Assembly (NCBI GenBank): GCA_017527435.1
Contig: JAFXQB010000012.1
Span: 1 to 64,000 of the forward strand
Source: Salinivirgaceae bacterium
GTDB lineage: Bacteria; Bacteroidota; Bacteroidia; Bacteroidales; SZUA-534
Length of the DNA stretch: 64,000 bases
Direction: 5' to 3'
Position numbers and translations under genes: made by a program. Under the pieces are notes generated by a model, which saw only the letters and a program-made list of their open reading frames with translations, searched no databases and was not told where the DNA came from. Shown here one piece after another: positions 45,519 through 53,664 of the stretch. The first letter of the stretch is position 1; each line of letters opens with the position of its first letter.

Positions 45519-45526
45519 CAAAAGTA
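45519..45526 (-). promoter_or_regulatory. -7 box of the type B cargo-PorP operon
   Basis: Reads TACTTTTG on the minus strand, exact consensus, 39 bases before the ATG. At the 19-base spacing a CTG stands where TTG is expected. Confidence 0.55.
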
Positions 45527-45710
45527 ACTCTATTTTGGCTAATTTCAGTATTTAAAACCCCTTTTAAGCTACAAAAAAGGCCATTTCGTCATTTTTTTTA
45601 GCGACAATCCATAAATCTTCCGTCTTGTGAGCGAGCTTCAGATTATATGTCTGTTCCGTTCAAAGTGCCAGTTTTGGTTGTTTTTAAGGGCAACGAGCAT
45701 AGGTCCCCGC

Positions 45711-46451
45711 CTAAAAAACATATGGGTACTCAATCTGCTCTAAAAACAATGCTTGTGCCGGCGCCGATGTTCCGGCCTGGCCGCGGTCTTTGGCTTCGAT
45801 AATGCGGCAAAAGTCATCGGTAGATAGTTTTTCATAGCCCACTTCGAAGAGTGTCCCCACAATGGCGCGTACCATGTTGCGCAGAAAGCGGTTGGCGGTG
45901 ATGGTGAACACCATTTCGCCATCGGCTGAATCCCAATGTGCATCGTAGATGGTGCAGTTGTTGGTTTTGACGTCGGTGTTGAGTTTGCTGAAGCTGGTGA
46001 AATCTGTGTATTCCAATAGTTTGGCTGCAGCTTCGTTCATCTTTCCGGTATCAAGATTTTTGGCGCGGTGGGTGAGTGGGTACCGAAAAACATCTTTCCG
46101 TGTTGTTACATAATATTTGTATGTGCGCCGGGTGGCGTCGAAACGCGCGTGTGCTTCGGGGTGCATCAGCGCAATGCGCTGAATATTAATGTCCAACGGC
46201 AGAATACAATTTAGCTTGTAGAGAAAATCAGTGTCAGTGTGCAGATTCTCAGCATTCGAGTCGAAGTGCGCCACATAGTTTCGGGCGTGAACACCTGTGT
46301 CGGTGCGGCCGGCACCCACAATCTCAATTTCGGTTTTCAGCAGAGTTGACAGAGCCCGCTCAATGCGTTCCTGAATGGTGTCCTGCCCGGGCTGGCGCTG
46401 CCATCCGCAAAAGTTGGTGCCGTTGTAGTCGAGAACTATGAAGTAGCGCAT
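45711..46451 (-). CDS. truA: tRNA pseudouridine synthase A
   Basis: Converts uridines 38-40 in the anticodon stem of tRNAs to pseudouridine. The 246-residue protein starts MRYFIVLDYNGTNFCGWQRQPG, has the catalytic motif GAGRTDTGVHA with Asp51 and the later blocks RRTYKYYV and ANRFLRNMVRAIVGTL. A longer frame reaching 46499 adds a basic tail lacking in the family and was not used. The gene lies between the two giant T9SS cargo genes on the same strand but is separated from the upstream cargo gene by a terminator. Confidence 0.95.
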   Translation of the reverse strand: MRYFIVLDYNGTNFCGWQRQPGQDTIQERIERALSTLLKTEIEIVGAGRTDTGVHARNYVAHFDSNAENLHTDTDFLYKLNCILPLDINIQRIALMHPEAHARFDATRRTYKYYVTTRKDVFRYPLTHRAKNLDTGKMNEAAAKLLEYTDFTSFSKLNTDVKTNNCTIYDAHWDSADGEMVFTITANRFLRNMVRAIVGTLFEVGYEKLSTDDFCRIIEAKDRGQAGTSAPAQALFLEQIEYPYVF

Positions 46452-46497
46452 CAAAACATAATTTAAATGTCTGTCCTGCAAGCGACGTTCATGTCGC

Positions 46498-46546
46498 AAA
46501 AAAACGGGACTTTGCGTGTCTGTTGCCAGATATGTGCAAAATCCCG
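46498..46546 (-). terminator. Terminator of the type A cargo gene
   Basis: On the minus strand CGGGATTTTGC (46546-46536) and GCAAAGTCCCG (46515-46505) pair with one mismatch and run into seven T residues. A second small hairpin (GCGAC/GTCGC, 46482-46497) follows. Confidence 0.8.
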
Positions 46547-46555
46547 TTATACAAA

Positions 46556-49500
46556 CTATTCCTTTACAAATTTAATTATGCGGCTGTCGCTGTTGCTCGT
46601 AATCTTTATGAAATAGATGCCTTGAGCCCAGTCGTCGACGGCTATCGGCATAATGTCAGATGTCTGTTTCGAAGCAAAGATTATCCGCCCCGATGCGTTG
46701 GCAATCAGAATCTGGCAACCGTCGGTCATTTGTCCGCCAAAGTCGATGTTTACAATGTCGTTGGCCGGATTCGGGTAAACGGCAATGTTGGCGACTGATG
46801 AGCTGCTGATGCCGGTTGATTTGATTGTTACCGATTTCTCGGCCGAGCAGCCGTGGCTGTCGGTGATTTTGAGAGAGTATGTTCCGTCGGCAGTTACTTC
46901 AATGGCTTTAGTTTTGGCCCCAGTGTTCCACTCGTAAGTTGCATCGGCAAGCGATGTGGTGGGTGCGAGCGAGTAGGGGAAACTAATGTTTGCTTCATCT
47001 TTTAACTCAAATTCTGGTGCGCCGTAAATCTCATACTCGAATTCCGTCTGGTCGATAACTGCGCCTTCGATGCTGATGGTGAATGCAAGTGTGTGCGTAC
47101 CGGCGCGGTTGGTTGTCAGCAGGTCATTCATGTTGATGTCGAAACGGCTTTTAGTCTCAAAGTCAACCGATAGTTCGCCTGTGATGCTGACGGTGCTGTC
47201 GTTGTCGATTGTGCACTTGATTTCATACGAGTTGCCTTTTTCAATTTTGTCTGTGCCGTTGTTCACAAGATTGATGGTTATTGGCGTCTTGTTCAGGCTG
47301 CAGGCCGATTTGGGGCTCTTCAGCTCGTAAATGGTAACGGTGGCCGGAATCAGTCGGACTTTGACCGTATCGGAATTCTGGCAACCATAGGCGTTGGCTG
47401 CTTTAACCCAATATTCGCCATCAGTCGCAACTTCAATCTTATCTGTTGTGGCGCCAGTGCTCCACAAGTATGAACTATATCCTGAGCCGGCATTCAGTGT
47501 TATGCTCTGCTCAAATGTCGCAATGTCTTTGCCGAGCGATACTTTCGGACTCTCATGAACGGTGACAGTAAAGTCTTTTGTCGCTACGGCTACAGTGTCG
47601 GCAATGCGGGCCGTAATGTTGAGCGCATAATTTGCGGCATTGCGTAAGTCGGCCTGTTCCTTGAACGTTATGGCAACCGACTCACCGCTGCTTAGTGTTC
47701 GGCCAACCTTGAAAGTTTCGTTTACAGGTGTGCCGCCGTTGATGCTGTACTCAATGTCGATTTGACTTCCTTTGGCAATAATGTCAACACCTGTGTTTTT
47801 CAAATTGAACGACACGTTTGTAAGGTTTTCATCTTCGCAGATGTCAGTGCCAAATCCCAAATCGGTGATGTCGATTTCGGGATGAGTGAGCGATACCACC
47901 AGAGAGTCAGAATATGAGCAGCCGTACTGGTTGCTGACTTTTACACCGTAAATTCTTGTTCCAATGTAGCTTACGGCTAGTTCATCGGTGCTCGACTGTC
48001 CGCCAGTCCAAAGGTAGTTGTAATAGTTTGCGGGTGCGTGCAGAACTACCGTGTCAGGCGATGTGGTGTAGATGTCATCTCCCAGATAGAACGGGTCGGG
48101 GGTGGGGTACTGGCTCACAATCGTCGAGATGGTGTCATTTTCATGGAAGCGGTCCATATCCCAGTCAAGCCAGACAGTAACTGGGTAAGTTTCGTCCTTG
48201 TCGAAATTGAAATCGAACGGAATTACAGCCGTGATGTCAGTCTCGGTAATGTCATATGGGTCGAACGGTGTTTGAATAACGTATTCGGTACGCACGGGCT
48301 CATTGTCACCAATCTTAATCATTATCGGCAGTTGAGAGCCGTTTTTGATAACGTCCAAACCGCTGTTTCTGAGTGTCAGCTTAACAATGTTGAACGATTC
48401 AATGTCGCATGCGGCCACAGGCGATTCAATATTCTGAATATCGATGTTCGTCTTGATTATGACAACCGTGTCGGATGCACAGTAGCCAGAGCTGGTGTTT
48501 TCAGCATAGAATTCATAATTGTTGGTTTTTTGGTCGGCGGCATAGCATTCGTGCTCATTGATGGCAAATACATGGCAGATGGTGCTTGCAGGCGTGCATG
48601 CTTTTATGTTCGAAAGGCGGCTCTCATATTTGTCATCGAAGAACCATTCGCAACCGTTGAAATTTGAGCTGACGCGCAGTCTAAGAGTGTCGGGCCGCAG
48701 AGTGAAAATAGTGTCGGGACCAATATTCAGGCGTGGTGTACCCCAAATGTCAACTTCCTTATTGATAGTGTTGTCATTGCGATTGATGTCATGTTCAGGA
48801 TTGATTCTTACGCTGAGATTGTAGGCGCCAACTCGTGGCATATCCACTTTCGTGCTGAATGTGTATACATAACTACCACCGGCGGCAAGAATTTCGTCAA
48901 GTTCGATTATATCACTGAATGTGCTGCCGTTGAATGTGGCCGTTACCGGAATCCTATAACCAGCGAGATACGGTTGGGGGCCGTTGTTCTCAATGCGTAT
49001 TGTAATATCCAAATTGCTTTGTGGGTCGCAGTTGTTGGTTGGCGACAGCAGTTCGGCCAATTTCAGATTGTCGGTTACAACCAGTACTTTGTCGGTTGCG
49101 GTGTAGCATCCATGTTCGTCTTCAACTGATACATTGTATTCTTGCGTCAGATTGCTTTCAATTGTGAATGTATTTTCTGATGAGTTGTCTTGCCAAGTGT
49201 ATGTGGCGTTTGCAATCGCTTCGGTTTCAAGCGTTTTTCCTATAGGGTTGGCAATCAGTATGCTGTCAACCACTTTAAGCCCGTTGCCGTCAACGTCAGC
49301 CATAATGTCGGCCACAGCTGGCGCATAAACGGTAATGTCTTTGGTAACCGTGTCGTTTTCATGGTGCAAGTCGGCATATATCAGGGTGAAGTAGCTGATT
49401 TGCTGGTTGCCGTAGTATTCGAATTTCGGCTGCTGTTTGAAAGTGTAGTCGAAAGTGCCGTTTGCAACAAGGTTGTATTCCAGAGTGGTGTCTTCGGCAA

Positions 49501-52500
49501 CTGTCATCAGGCGGCCGTCGGCATCTTGAATCTGGTAGCATATTTTGATTGTGGAGTCTTTCTCAACAACAAATTGGTCGGAATAGTTCTTGACGGTAAC
49601 TTTAATTTTGTCTTTTTCAAAATCCTTGTTGCCGCAGAAAGTGGCTGGCGTCAGTGTCGATGATGCTTCAACAATGCCCACGTCGTAGTGCGAGTGGATG
49701 ATTTTCACTGAGTCTTTTTCGTAACATTCCTGTCCTTTGACTTTGACTTTGATGTAGCAGTAGTACTCATGTTCGCCTGTTTCAAACTCTCTTAACCCTG
49801 GTAAAATCCAATTGGTGCCGATTGTTTTCAAATTGCCATTGAGAATCGAATCAGCGTAGAACCAGTTGTACTGGTCGAATTTTGCGTTTTTCGATTTCTC
49901 AGCTGCAATGGCGAACGATTCGGGCGTCATTGTGCCAATGTCGGCGCCAAGGTCATATTGCGGTTCGCCAAGCACGGTGACGGCGTCGCTGTGCGAGTCA
50001 TTGTTTGTGTTGCTGAACAGCATTGTGTCACCCTTGACCATTGTTGAGGCAGTCATTGTGTAAGTGTCTTTGTACCACATGTTGTAGGTTTGGCTGAAGG
50101 TGAAGTCGGCCGAACTGCCAACAGCAAGGTTGGTGGCTACCTGGAATGTGTCGGTCAGAGTAGTCTTATTGTTGATGGTGACGCTTGCGACAAGGCTGTC
50201 GGCAGGTGTGATGGCACGGTTGCCAAAGTTTTTAATGCTGATGGTAATTGGTTGCTTTTTAGACAGATGACAGCTATTGTCGGGTTTGATAGCCACAACA
50301 CCGGCATCAACAGGCGATTCATACATTTTGATGTCGTCGATGGTGAAGCTGTAGCTGCTTTGGGCATCTTCAGTCTTGAATACAAAACGCAGTTTCAGTG
50401 AGTTTTGTCCGCCCACACCGTCGGGCAGCAGCTGCATGTAGCGTGTCCAATCAATATCACCGTTCCATCCTGCAGAGCCTAGTGCGTCAACGTTGTTGCT
50501 GTTGTACCATTTCCAGCTTGGGTGCGAATACGCTGTAGGATAGGTCGGAACAAGATTCCATGTTTGGTGTCCCGGATCGGTTGAGTAGTAAAGAGCCAAA
50601 CCGTCGGTTGATGTGGCGTTGCCTTTCAAGCGGAACTCAATGATTGGTTTCTGCACATCGCTCATGTCGAAGCACGGGCTCTCGAGTGTGCAGACACTGT
50701 TGCCGGGTGTTGTGGTCCAGCTGTATGTCTCGTTTTCAGGTTTTGTGTACTGCCAGGTGTCATCTTCGCTGTACCAATAGCCGTAGGTGCTGAAGTTCTC
50801 GGCATACGGCAGATTGATATTTGGCAGCGATATGATTCGTTTTTCTGCATTATTGTTGCGCAGGTCTTCATCGTCGGTCAGAGTAACGCGTGCGCGGATG
50901 TCGTACCAGCCCGGAACACTCAAGTCGGCTTCAGTGTTGAATTGGTATTCAATCTCGTCTTCGCGTTCAATCTGGGCAGTTACGGTTTCGTTCACCCATG
51001 TTTCGCCACCGTCGATTGAGTAGCTAGCGGTAAACGGTGTCTCAATTTTGTTGAAACCGGCGTTTTTAATCTTGATTACGGGTTTTACTTTGTCCAGACC
51101 GCAATCAGTTTTTGGGTACAGAATGTCGGTCACTGCAGCATCCATATAGACGAATGTGCCCACAAGCGCCACGTCGTCAATGTTCCAGCCGCTGTATGCG
51201 AGCATGTTTTGTTCGCGGTCAGCGCTTCCAAGAGCAAATCGCAATTTGATGTTCGGTGTGCGGTCAGCAACATTTTTCAGGTCGAGATTCTGGTATGTCC
51301 AGCTCTTGTTAAGAATGGTTGATGTACTAGCCCAAACGTTTTCCCAAGTTGCGCCTTCGTCGGTGCTGATGCTAACGTAGGCTGTGTCCAAATCGCAGAT
51401 ATTCAGCCAGCGGTAAAATATCAGGCTGATGCCTTTGTAGTAGTAGCAGTCGAATGGCTTTGTCTCAACGTAGCATTCGTTGCTTTTCACACCAGTTTCA
51501 ATTCCACCGGGGTTTTCACCTTTGCCTGTTATATCGGTGCCGATAATCCAGTTGCCACCACCGTGCGGGTAGGTGGGGTTTGCATTGCCGCCGTGGCTGT
51601 TGCCGGCAACGTAGGCCGGGTTGTCGTCTTTTTGCGTTTGTGCGCGTTCAAACTCACCTTCCCAGACTGGCCATTGTGTGTTTGTATGGCTCGCGTTTTC
51701 AAAGTCGTCAACAAAAATTGACTCGTTGATTGTACGGTCGCCAGCGGGGTCAAGTGCCGAAGCCGGATATTTAAGTCCGCCAATGTTGATTGAGTTGGCT
51801 TCAATCTTCATATCCACTTTCACATTGCGGAATCGGTGCTCATTGTCATCGTTGATGTCGCAGGCTATCCACAGGTAGTTGTAGCCGGCGGGCATGTCGA
51901 AATGAATGTTGCTGAATGTTGCCTTGCCATTGGATACAGAAGTGGTTGCAAGCAAATTGTCGGTGGTAAAAATTTCGTTTTCAGTGTAGTACAATTTAAT
52001 GCCATTTGCTTTTATGGCATTTGCTTGTTCCAGGACATTCCCTTTTTGCTTAAGTTGGGTTACCACAGTTGTGAGTGAATTCAGATTAAAAACGCCGCTG
52101 TTGCCGAGAATCTGTACTCTCAATTTCAGTATGGCGTTGTCATCTGTGCTAGTTGGAATGATGTCGGTGGTTGGGTGCGTTGCGGTTATGTTACCCACAT
52201 ACTTATTGGTTATCTGTGTCTCTTCTATTTTAATGTCGTCGAGACAGCAGCCGTGTCCCAAAGTTTTAGTCTTTCCCAGGAAAGCGACTTGTATTTTCTT
52301 TTTGCCTGTCATGATTTCAGGCAGCCAAACCGAGTCACACTTCCAAGGCTCGTCATCATCGGTCGGGCTTTGGTAGTCGCGGATTTTCTGCCAAGTGGTG
52401 TCAGCTGATTCCAAAATTCTATAGTATAGCGATATTTCGAAGTTGTCAATTTCTGATGAGTCAGTGGCGCTTGCCCGGTCTTTGTATTGTGAGTACCAAA

Positions 52501-52840
52501 AGGTTAGCAATGGTTTGTGTGCGTTGCTGAAATCTATTATTGGGCTGGCAAGATACATGCTATGCATGTGTTCAACGGCCAGATAGTAAAGTCTTGCATT
52601 GTATTCGCCGCTGTGTGCATGTTCAGGTTTCGTAACATTACTACCTGCGGGCTTACCACCACCTTCTCTCGCTTCCCAGGTCAAATCGTCGGGTTTTTCG
52701 TAAATGTTGCCTAAATATATTTGTGACCACCCTTCGGGCATTGAACCGTCATGTTCGAATCCTTCATTCAAATATATTTCACCTTGTCCGAAAACGTTGA
52801 TAGAGCATGCCAAAAGTGCTGCTGCCAAATACTTCTTCAT
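46556..52840 (-). CDS. Giant multidomain secreted protein with T9SS type A sorting domain
   Basis: Secreted protein of 2094 residues. A signal peptide (about 1-19, ending NVFGQ) is followed by a MAM/choice-of-anchor-J-like domain (EGFEHDGSMPEGWSQI, SPIIDFSNAHKPLLTFWYSQYKD, CCLDDIKIEET), a second similar domain (SIFVDDFENASHTNTQWPVW, WNIDDVALVGTF) and a third (ENFSTYGYWYSEDDTW, TIDDIKMYESPVDAG). About six CARDB-like repeats follow (DAGVVAIKPDNSCHL, ITDLGFGTDICEDE, IYELKSPKSACSL), alternating with short units such as SYLWSTGATTDKIEV...GEYWVKAANAYGC. The final 75 residues (VAVYPNPANDIVNIDF-like start, ending GIYFIKITSNSDSRIIKFVKE) are the type A (Por secretion) sorting domain, which is cleaved and replaced by an A-LPS anchor. 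Adhesion or surface coating is inferred; no enzyme domain is visible. Confidence 0.92.
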   Translation of the reverse strand: MKKYLAAALLACSINVFGQGEIYLNEGFEHDGSMPEGWSQIYLGNIYEKPDDLTWEAREGGGKPAGSNVTKPEHAHSGEYNARLYYLAVEHMHSMYLASPIIDFSNAHKPLLTFWYSQYKDRASATDSSEIDNFEISLYYRILESADTTWQKIRDYQSPTDDDEPWKCDSVWLPEIMTGKKKIQVAFLGKTKTLGHGCCLDDIKIEETQITNKYVGNITATHPTTDIIPTSTDDNAILKLRVQILGNSGVFNLNSLTTVVTQLKQKGNVLEQANAIKANGIKLYYTENEIFTTDNLLATTSVSNGKATFSNIHFDMPAGYNYLWIACDINDDNEHRFRNVKVDMKIEANSINIGGLKYPASALDPAGDRTINESIFVDDFENASHTNTQWPVWEGEFERAQTQKDDNPAYVAGNSHGGNANPTYPHGGGNWIIGTDITGKGENPGGIETGVKSNECYVETKPFDCYYYKGISLIFYRWLNICDLDTAYVSISTDEGATWENVWASTSTILNKSWTYQNLDLKNVADRTPNIKLRFALGSADREQNMLAYSGWNIDDVALVGTFVYMDAAVTDILYPKTDCGLDKVKPVIKIKNAGFNKIETPFTASYSIDGGETWVNETVTAQIEREDEIEYQFNTEADLSVPGWYDIRARVTLTDDEDLRNNNAEKRIISLPNINLPYAENFSTYGYWYSEDDTWQYTKPENETYSWTTTPGNSVCTLESPCFDMSDVQKPIIEFRLKGNATSTDGLALYYSTDPGHQTWNLVPTYPTAYSHPSWKWYNSNNVDALGSAGWNGDIDWTRYMQLLPDGVGGQNSLKLRFVFKTEDAQSSYSFTIDDIKMYESPVDAGVVAIKPDNSCHLSKKQPITISIKNFGNRAITPADSLVASVTINNKTTLTDTFQVATNLAVGSSADFTFSQTYNMWYKDTYTMTASTMVKGDTMLFSNTNNDSHSDAVTVLGEPQYDLGADIGTMTPESFAIAAEKSKNAKFDQYNWFYADSILNGNLKTIGTNWILPGLREFETGEHEYYCYIKVKVKGQECYEKDSVKIIHSHYDVGIVEASSTLTPATFCGNKDFEKDKIKVTVKNYSDQFVVEKDSTIKICYQIQDADGRLMTVAEDTTLEYNLVANGTFDYTFKQQPKFEYYGNQQISYFTLIYADLHHENDTVTKDITVYAPAVADIMADVDGNGLKVVDSILIANPIGKTLETEAIANATYTWQDNSSENTFTIESNLTQEYNVSVEDEHGCYTATDKVLVVTDNLKLAELLSPTNNCDPQSNLDITIRIENNGPQPYLAGYRIPVTATFNGSTFSDIIELDEILAAGGSYVYTFSTKVDMPRVGAYNLSVRINPEHDINRNDNTINKEVDIWGTPRLNIGPDTIFTLRPDTLRLRVSSNFNGCEWFFDDKYESRLSNIKACTPASTICHVFAINEHECYAADQKTNNYEFYAENTSSGYCASDTVVIIKTNIDIQNIESPVAACDIESFNIVKLTLRNSGLDVIKNGSQLPIMIKIGDNEPVRTEYVIQTPFDPYDITETDITAVIPFDFNFDKDETYPVTVWLDWDMDRFHENDTISTIVSQYPTPDPFYLGDDIYTTSPDTVVLHAPANYYNYLWTGGQSSTDELAVSYIGTRIYGVKVSNQYGCSYSDSLVVSLTHPEIDITDLGFGTDICEDENLTNVSFNLKNTGVDIIAKGSQIDIEYSINGGTPVNETFKVGRTLSSGESVAITFKEQADLRNAANYALNITARIADTVAVATKDFTVTVHESPKVSLGKDIATFEQSITLNAGSGYSSYLWSTGATTDKIEVATDGEYWVKAANAYGCQNSDTVKVRLIPATVTIYELKSPKSACSLNKTPITINLVNNGTDKIEKGNSYEIKCTIDNDSTVSITGELSVDFETKSRFDINMNDLLTTNRAGTHTLAFTISIEGAVIDQTEFEYEIYGAPEFELKDEANISFPYSLAPTTSLADATYEWNTGAKTKAIEVTADGTYSLKITDSHGCSAEKSVTIKSTGISSSSVANIAVYPNPANDIVNIDFGGQMTDGCQILIANASGRIIFASKQTSDIMPIAVDDWAQGIYFIKITSNSDSRIIKFVKE

Positions 52841-52898
52841 TATTTTACTATTATATGGTTAATTTATTAATTCTTGCGATTATCTTTTGTTTTTAATG

Positions 52899-52906
52899 CA
52901 AATGTA
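52899..52906 (-). promoter_or_regulatory. -7 box of the type A cargo gene
   Basis: Reads TACATTTG on the minus strand, an exact match, 58 bases before the ATG. A TTTG lies 16 bases upstream of it instead of 19. Confidence 0.5.
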
Positions 52907-53115
52907 TCTTGTAAAAATTCTTCAAAAATACATATTTATTAAATAACTGAGTTTGGAAGCCTGTGAATAATCGTTTCTCTATTACGATATTTACATATTA
53001 TATGCTTTTCGAGTGACATATAGCACGAATTGATTTGCAAAACCGGATGGTTCGCTTTTGAGGAATTTCATCTACTCAAAACATTAAAAAAAACAATATG
53101 GTAGGGTATGGGCAT

Positions 53116-53138
53116 AAAAAAAACAACCTTCCGGTTGT
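53116..53138 (-). terminator. Intrinsic terminator of the candidate RNA
   Basis: On the minus strand ACAACC (53138-53133), GGAA loop, GGTTGT (53128-53123), then T residues at 53122-53116. Confidence 0.75.
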
Positions 53139-53314
53139 CGCATTCACTAAAAAAAATAAAAAGCTTGTTGTAAGGCAATAGTCTAATATTATTCAACCAA
53201 ATTAATTAACCCATGAAAAAAATACTGTAGCCCTAAAAGAAGAGAAAGATTATAGTCCCTTTAGACTTAAAAGAAGAGACCTTACAACAAGCTTTTCAAA
53301 GAACTATAACCTTA
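53116..53314 (-). ncRNA. Candidate small RNA of about 200 nt, unknown class
   Basis: Reading the minus strand, an exact promoter (53321-53351) is followed by about 200 nt without a coding frame and then a terminator. The 5' part AAAAGCTTGTTGTAAGG (53296-53280 on the minus strand) is a perfect 17-base complement of CCTTACAACAAGCTTTT (53175-53159), closing a domain of 138 nt. Inside it AGTCTAA and TTAGACT can form a second 7-bp stem, and the unpaired left side carries the motif TCTCTTCTTTTA twice (53279-53268 and 53245-53234). The 3' end is ACAACC, GNRA loop GGAA, GGTTGT, then seven T residues. The closed-end, open-centre shape recalls 6S RNA, but I cannot assign a family. Confidence 0.55.
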
Positions 53315-53320
53315 CCGTGA

Positions 53321-53351
53321 CAAAAGTAAAACCATTTTCTGAAATACCAAA
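53321..53351 (-). promoter_or_regulatory. Perfect Bacteroidota promoter on the minus strand
   Basis: TTTG (53351-53348), a spacer of exactly 19 bases, then TACTTTTG (53328-53321). Both boxes match the consensus TTTG-N19-TAnnTTTG without mismatch. It points away from the exported cassette and into a gap with no gene, which implies an RNA product. Confidence 0.75.
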
Positions 53352-53635
53352 CAAAAAACACCATTTGTTTGAAAAAAATTACAGGAAAAACATTGTGGTT
53401 GAAAATCATTGTTTTATATATATTTATCAATTAAAAATATGACGCAATAACTATAATTTAATGCCTAAAAGCATCGTTTTGCGCTGCCGGCGGGCAGCAT
53501 TTTCTGTCAATTGAGTGCGTTTTTTCTTCATAAAGTTGCTTTTTTTTGGTGAGTGAATGCTTGTGTCAAGTCTAATCTGCCCATACCGTAGGAAACTTTT
53601 TTCACACTATATTAAAATTAGTATCACTAATTGAC
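53352..53635. other. AT-rich noncoding spacer before the exported cassette
   Basis: No gene is supported here. One compact hairpin stands out: GCTGCC (53483-53488), loop GGCG, GGCAGC (53493-53498), in otherwise AT-rich DNA. It lacks a good T tract. Confidence 0.4.
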
Positions 53636-53643
53636 TATTTTTG
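53636..53643 (+). promoter_or_regulatory. -7 box of the exported four-gene cassette
   Basis: TATTTTTG matches TAnnTTTG exactly, 22 bases before the ATG at 53665. A TTG start at 53641 would fall inside this box, so it was rejected. Confidence 0.55.
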
Positions 53644-53664
53644 GATTTAAATAAAATCAAGAGC

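Noticed and set aside
53159..53296. Short inverted-repeat element (MITE) in the gap before the exported cassette
   Set aside because: The 17-bp arms could be terminal repeats, but no target-site duplication flanks them, and the promoter and terminator that bracket them fit an RNA gene better.
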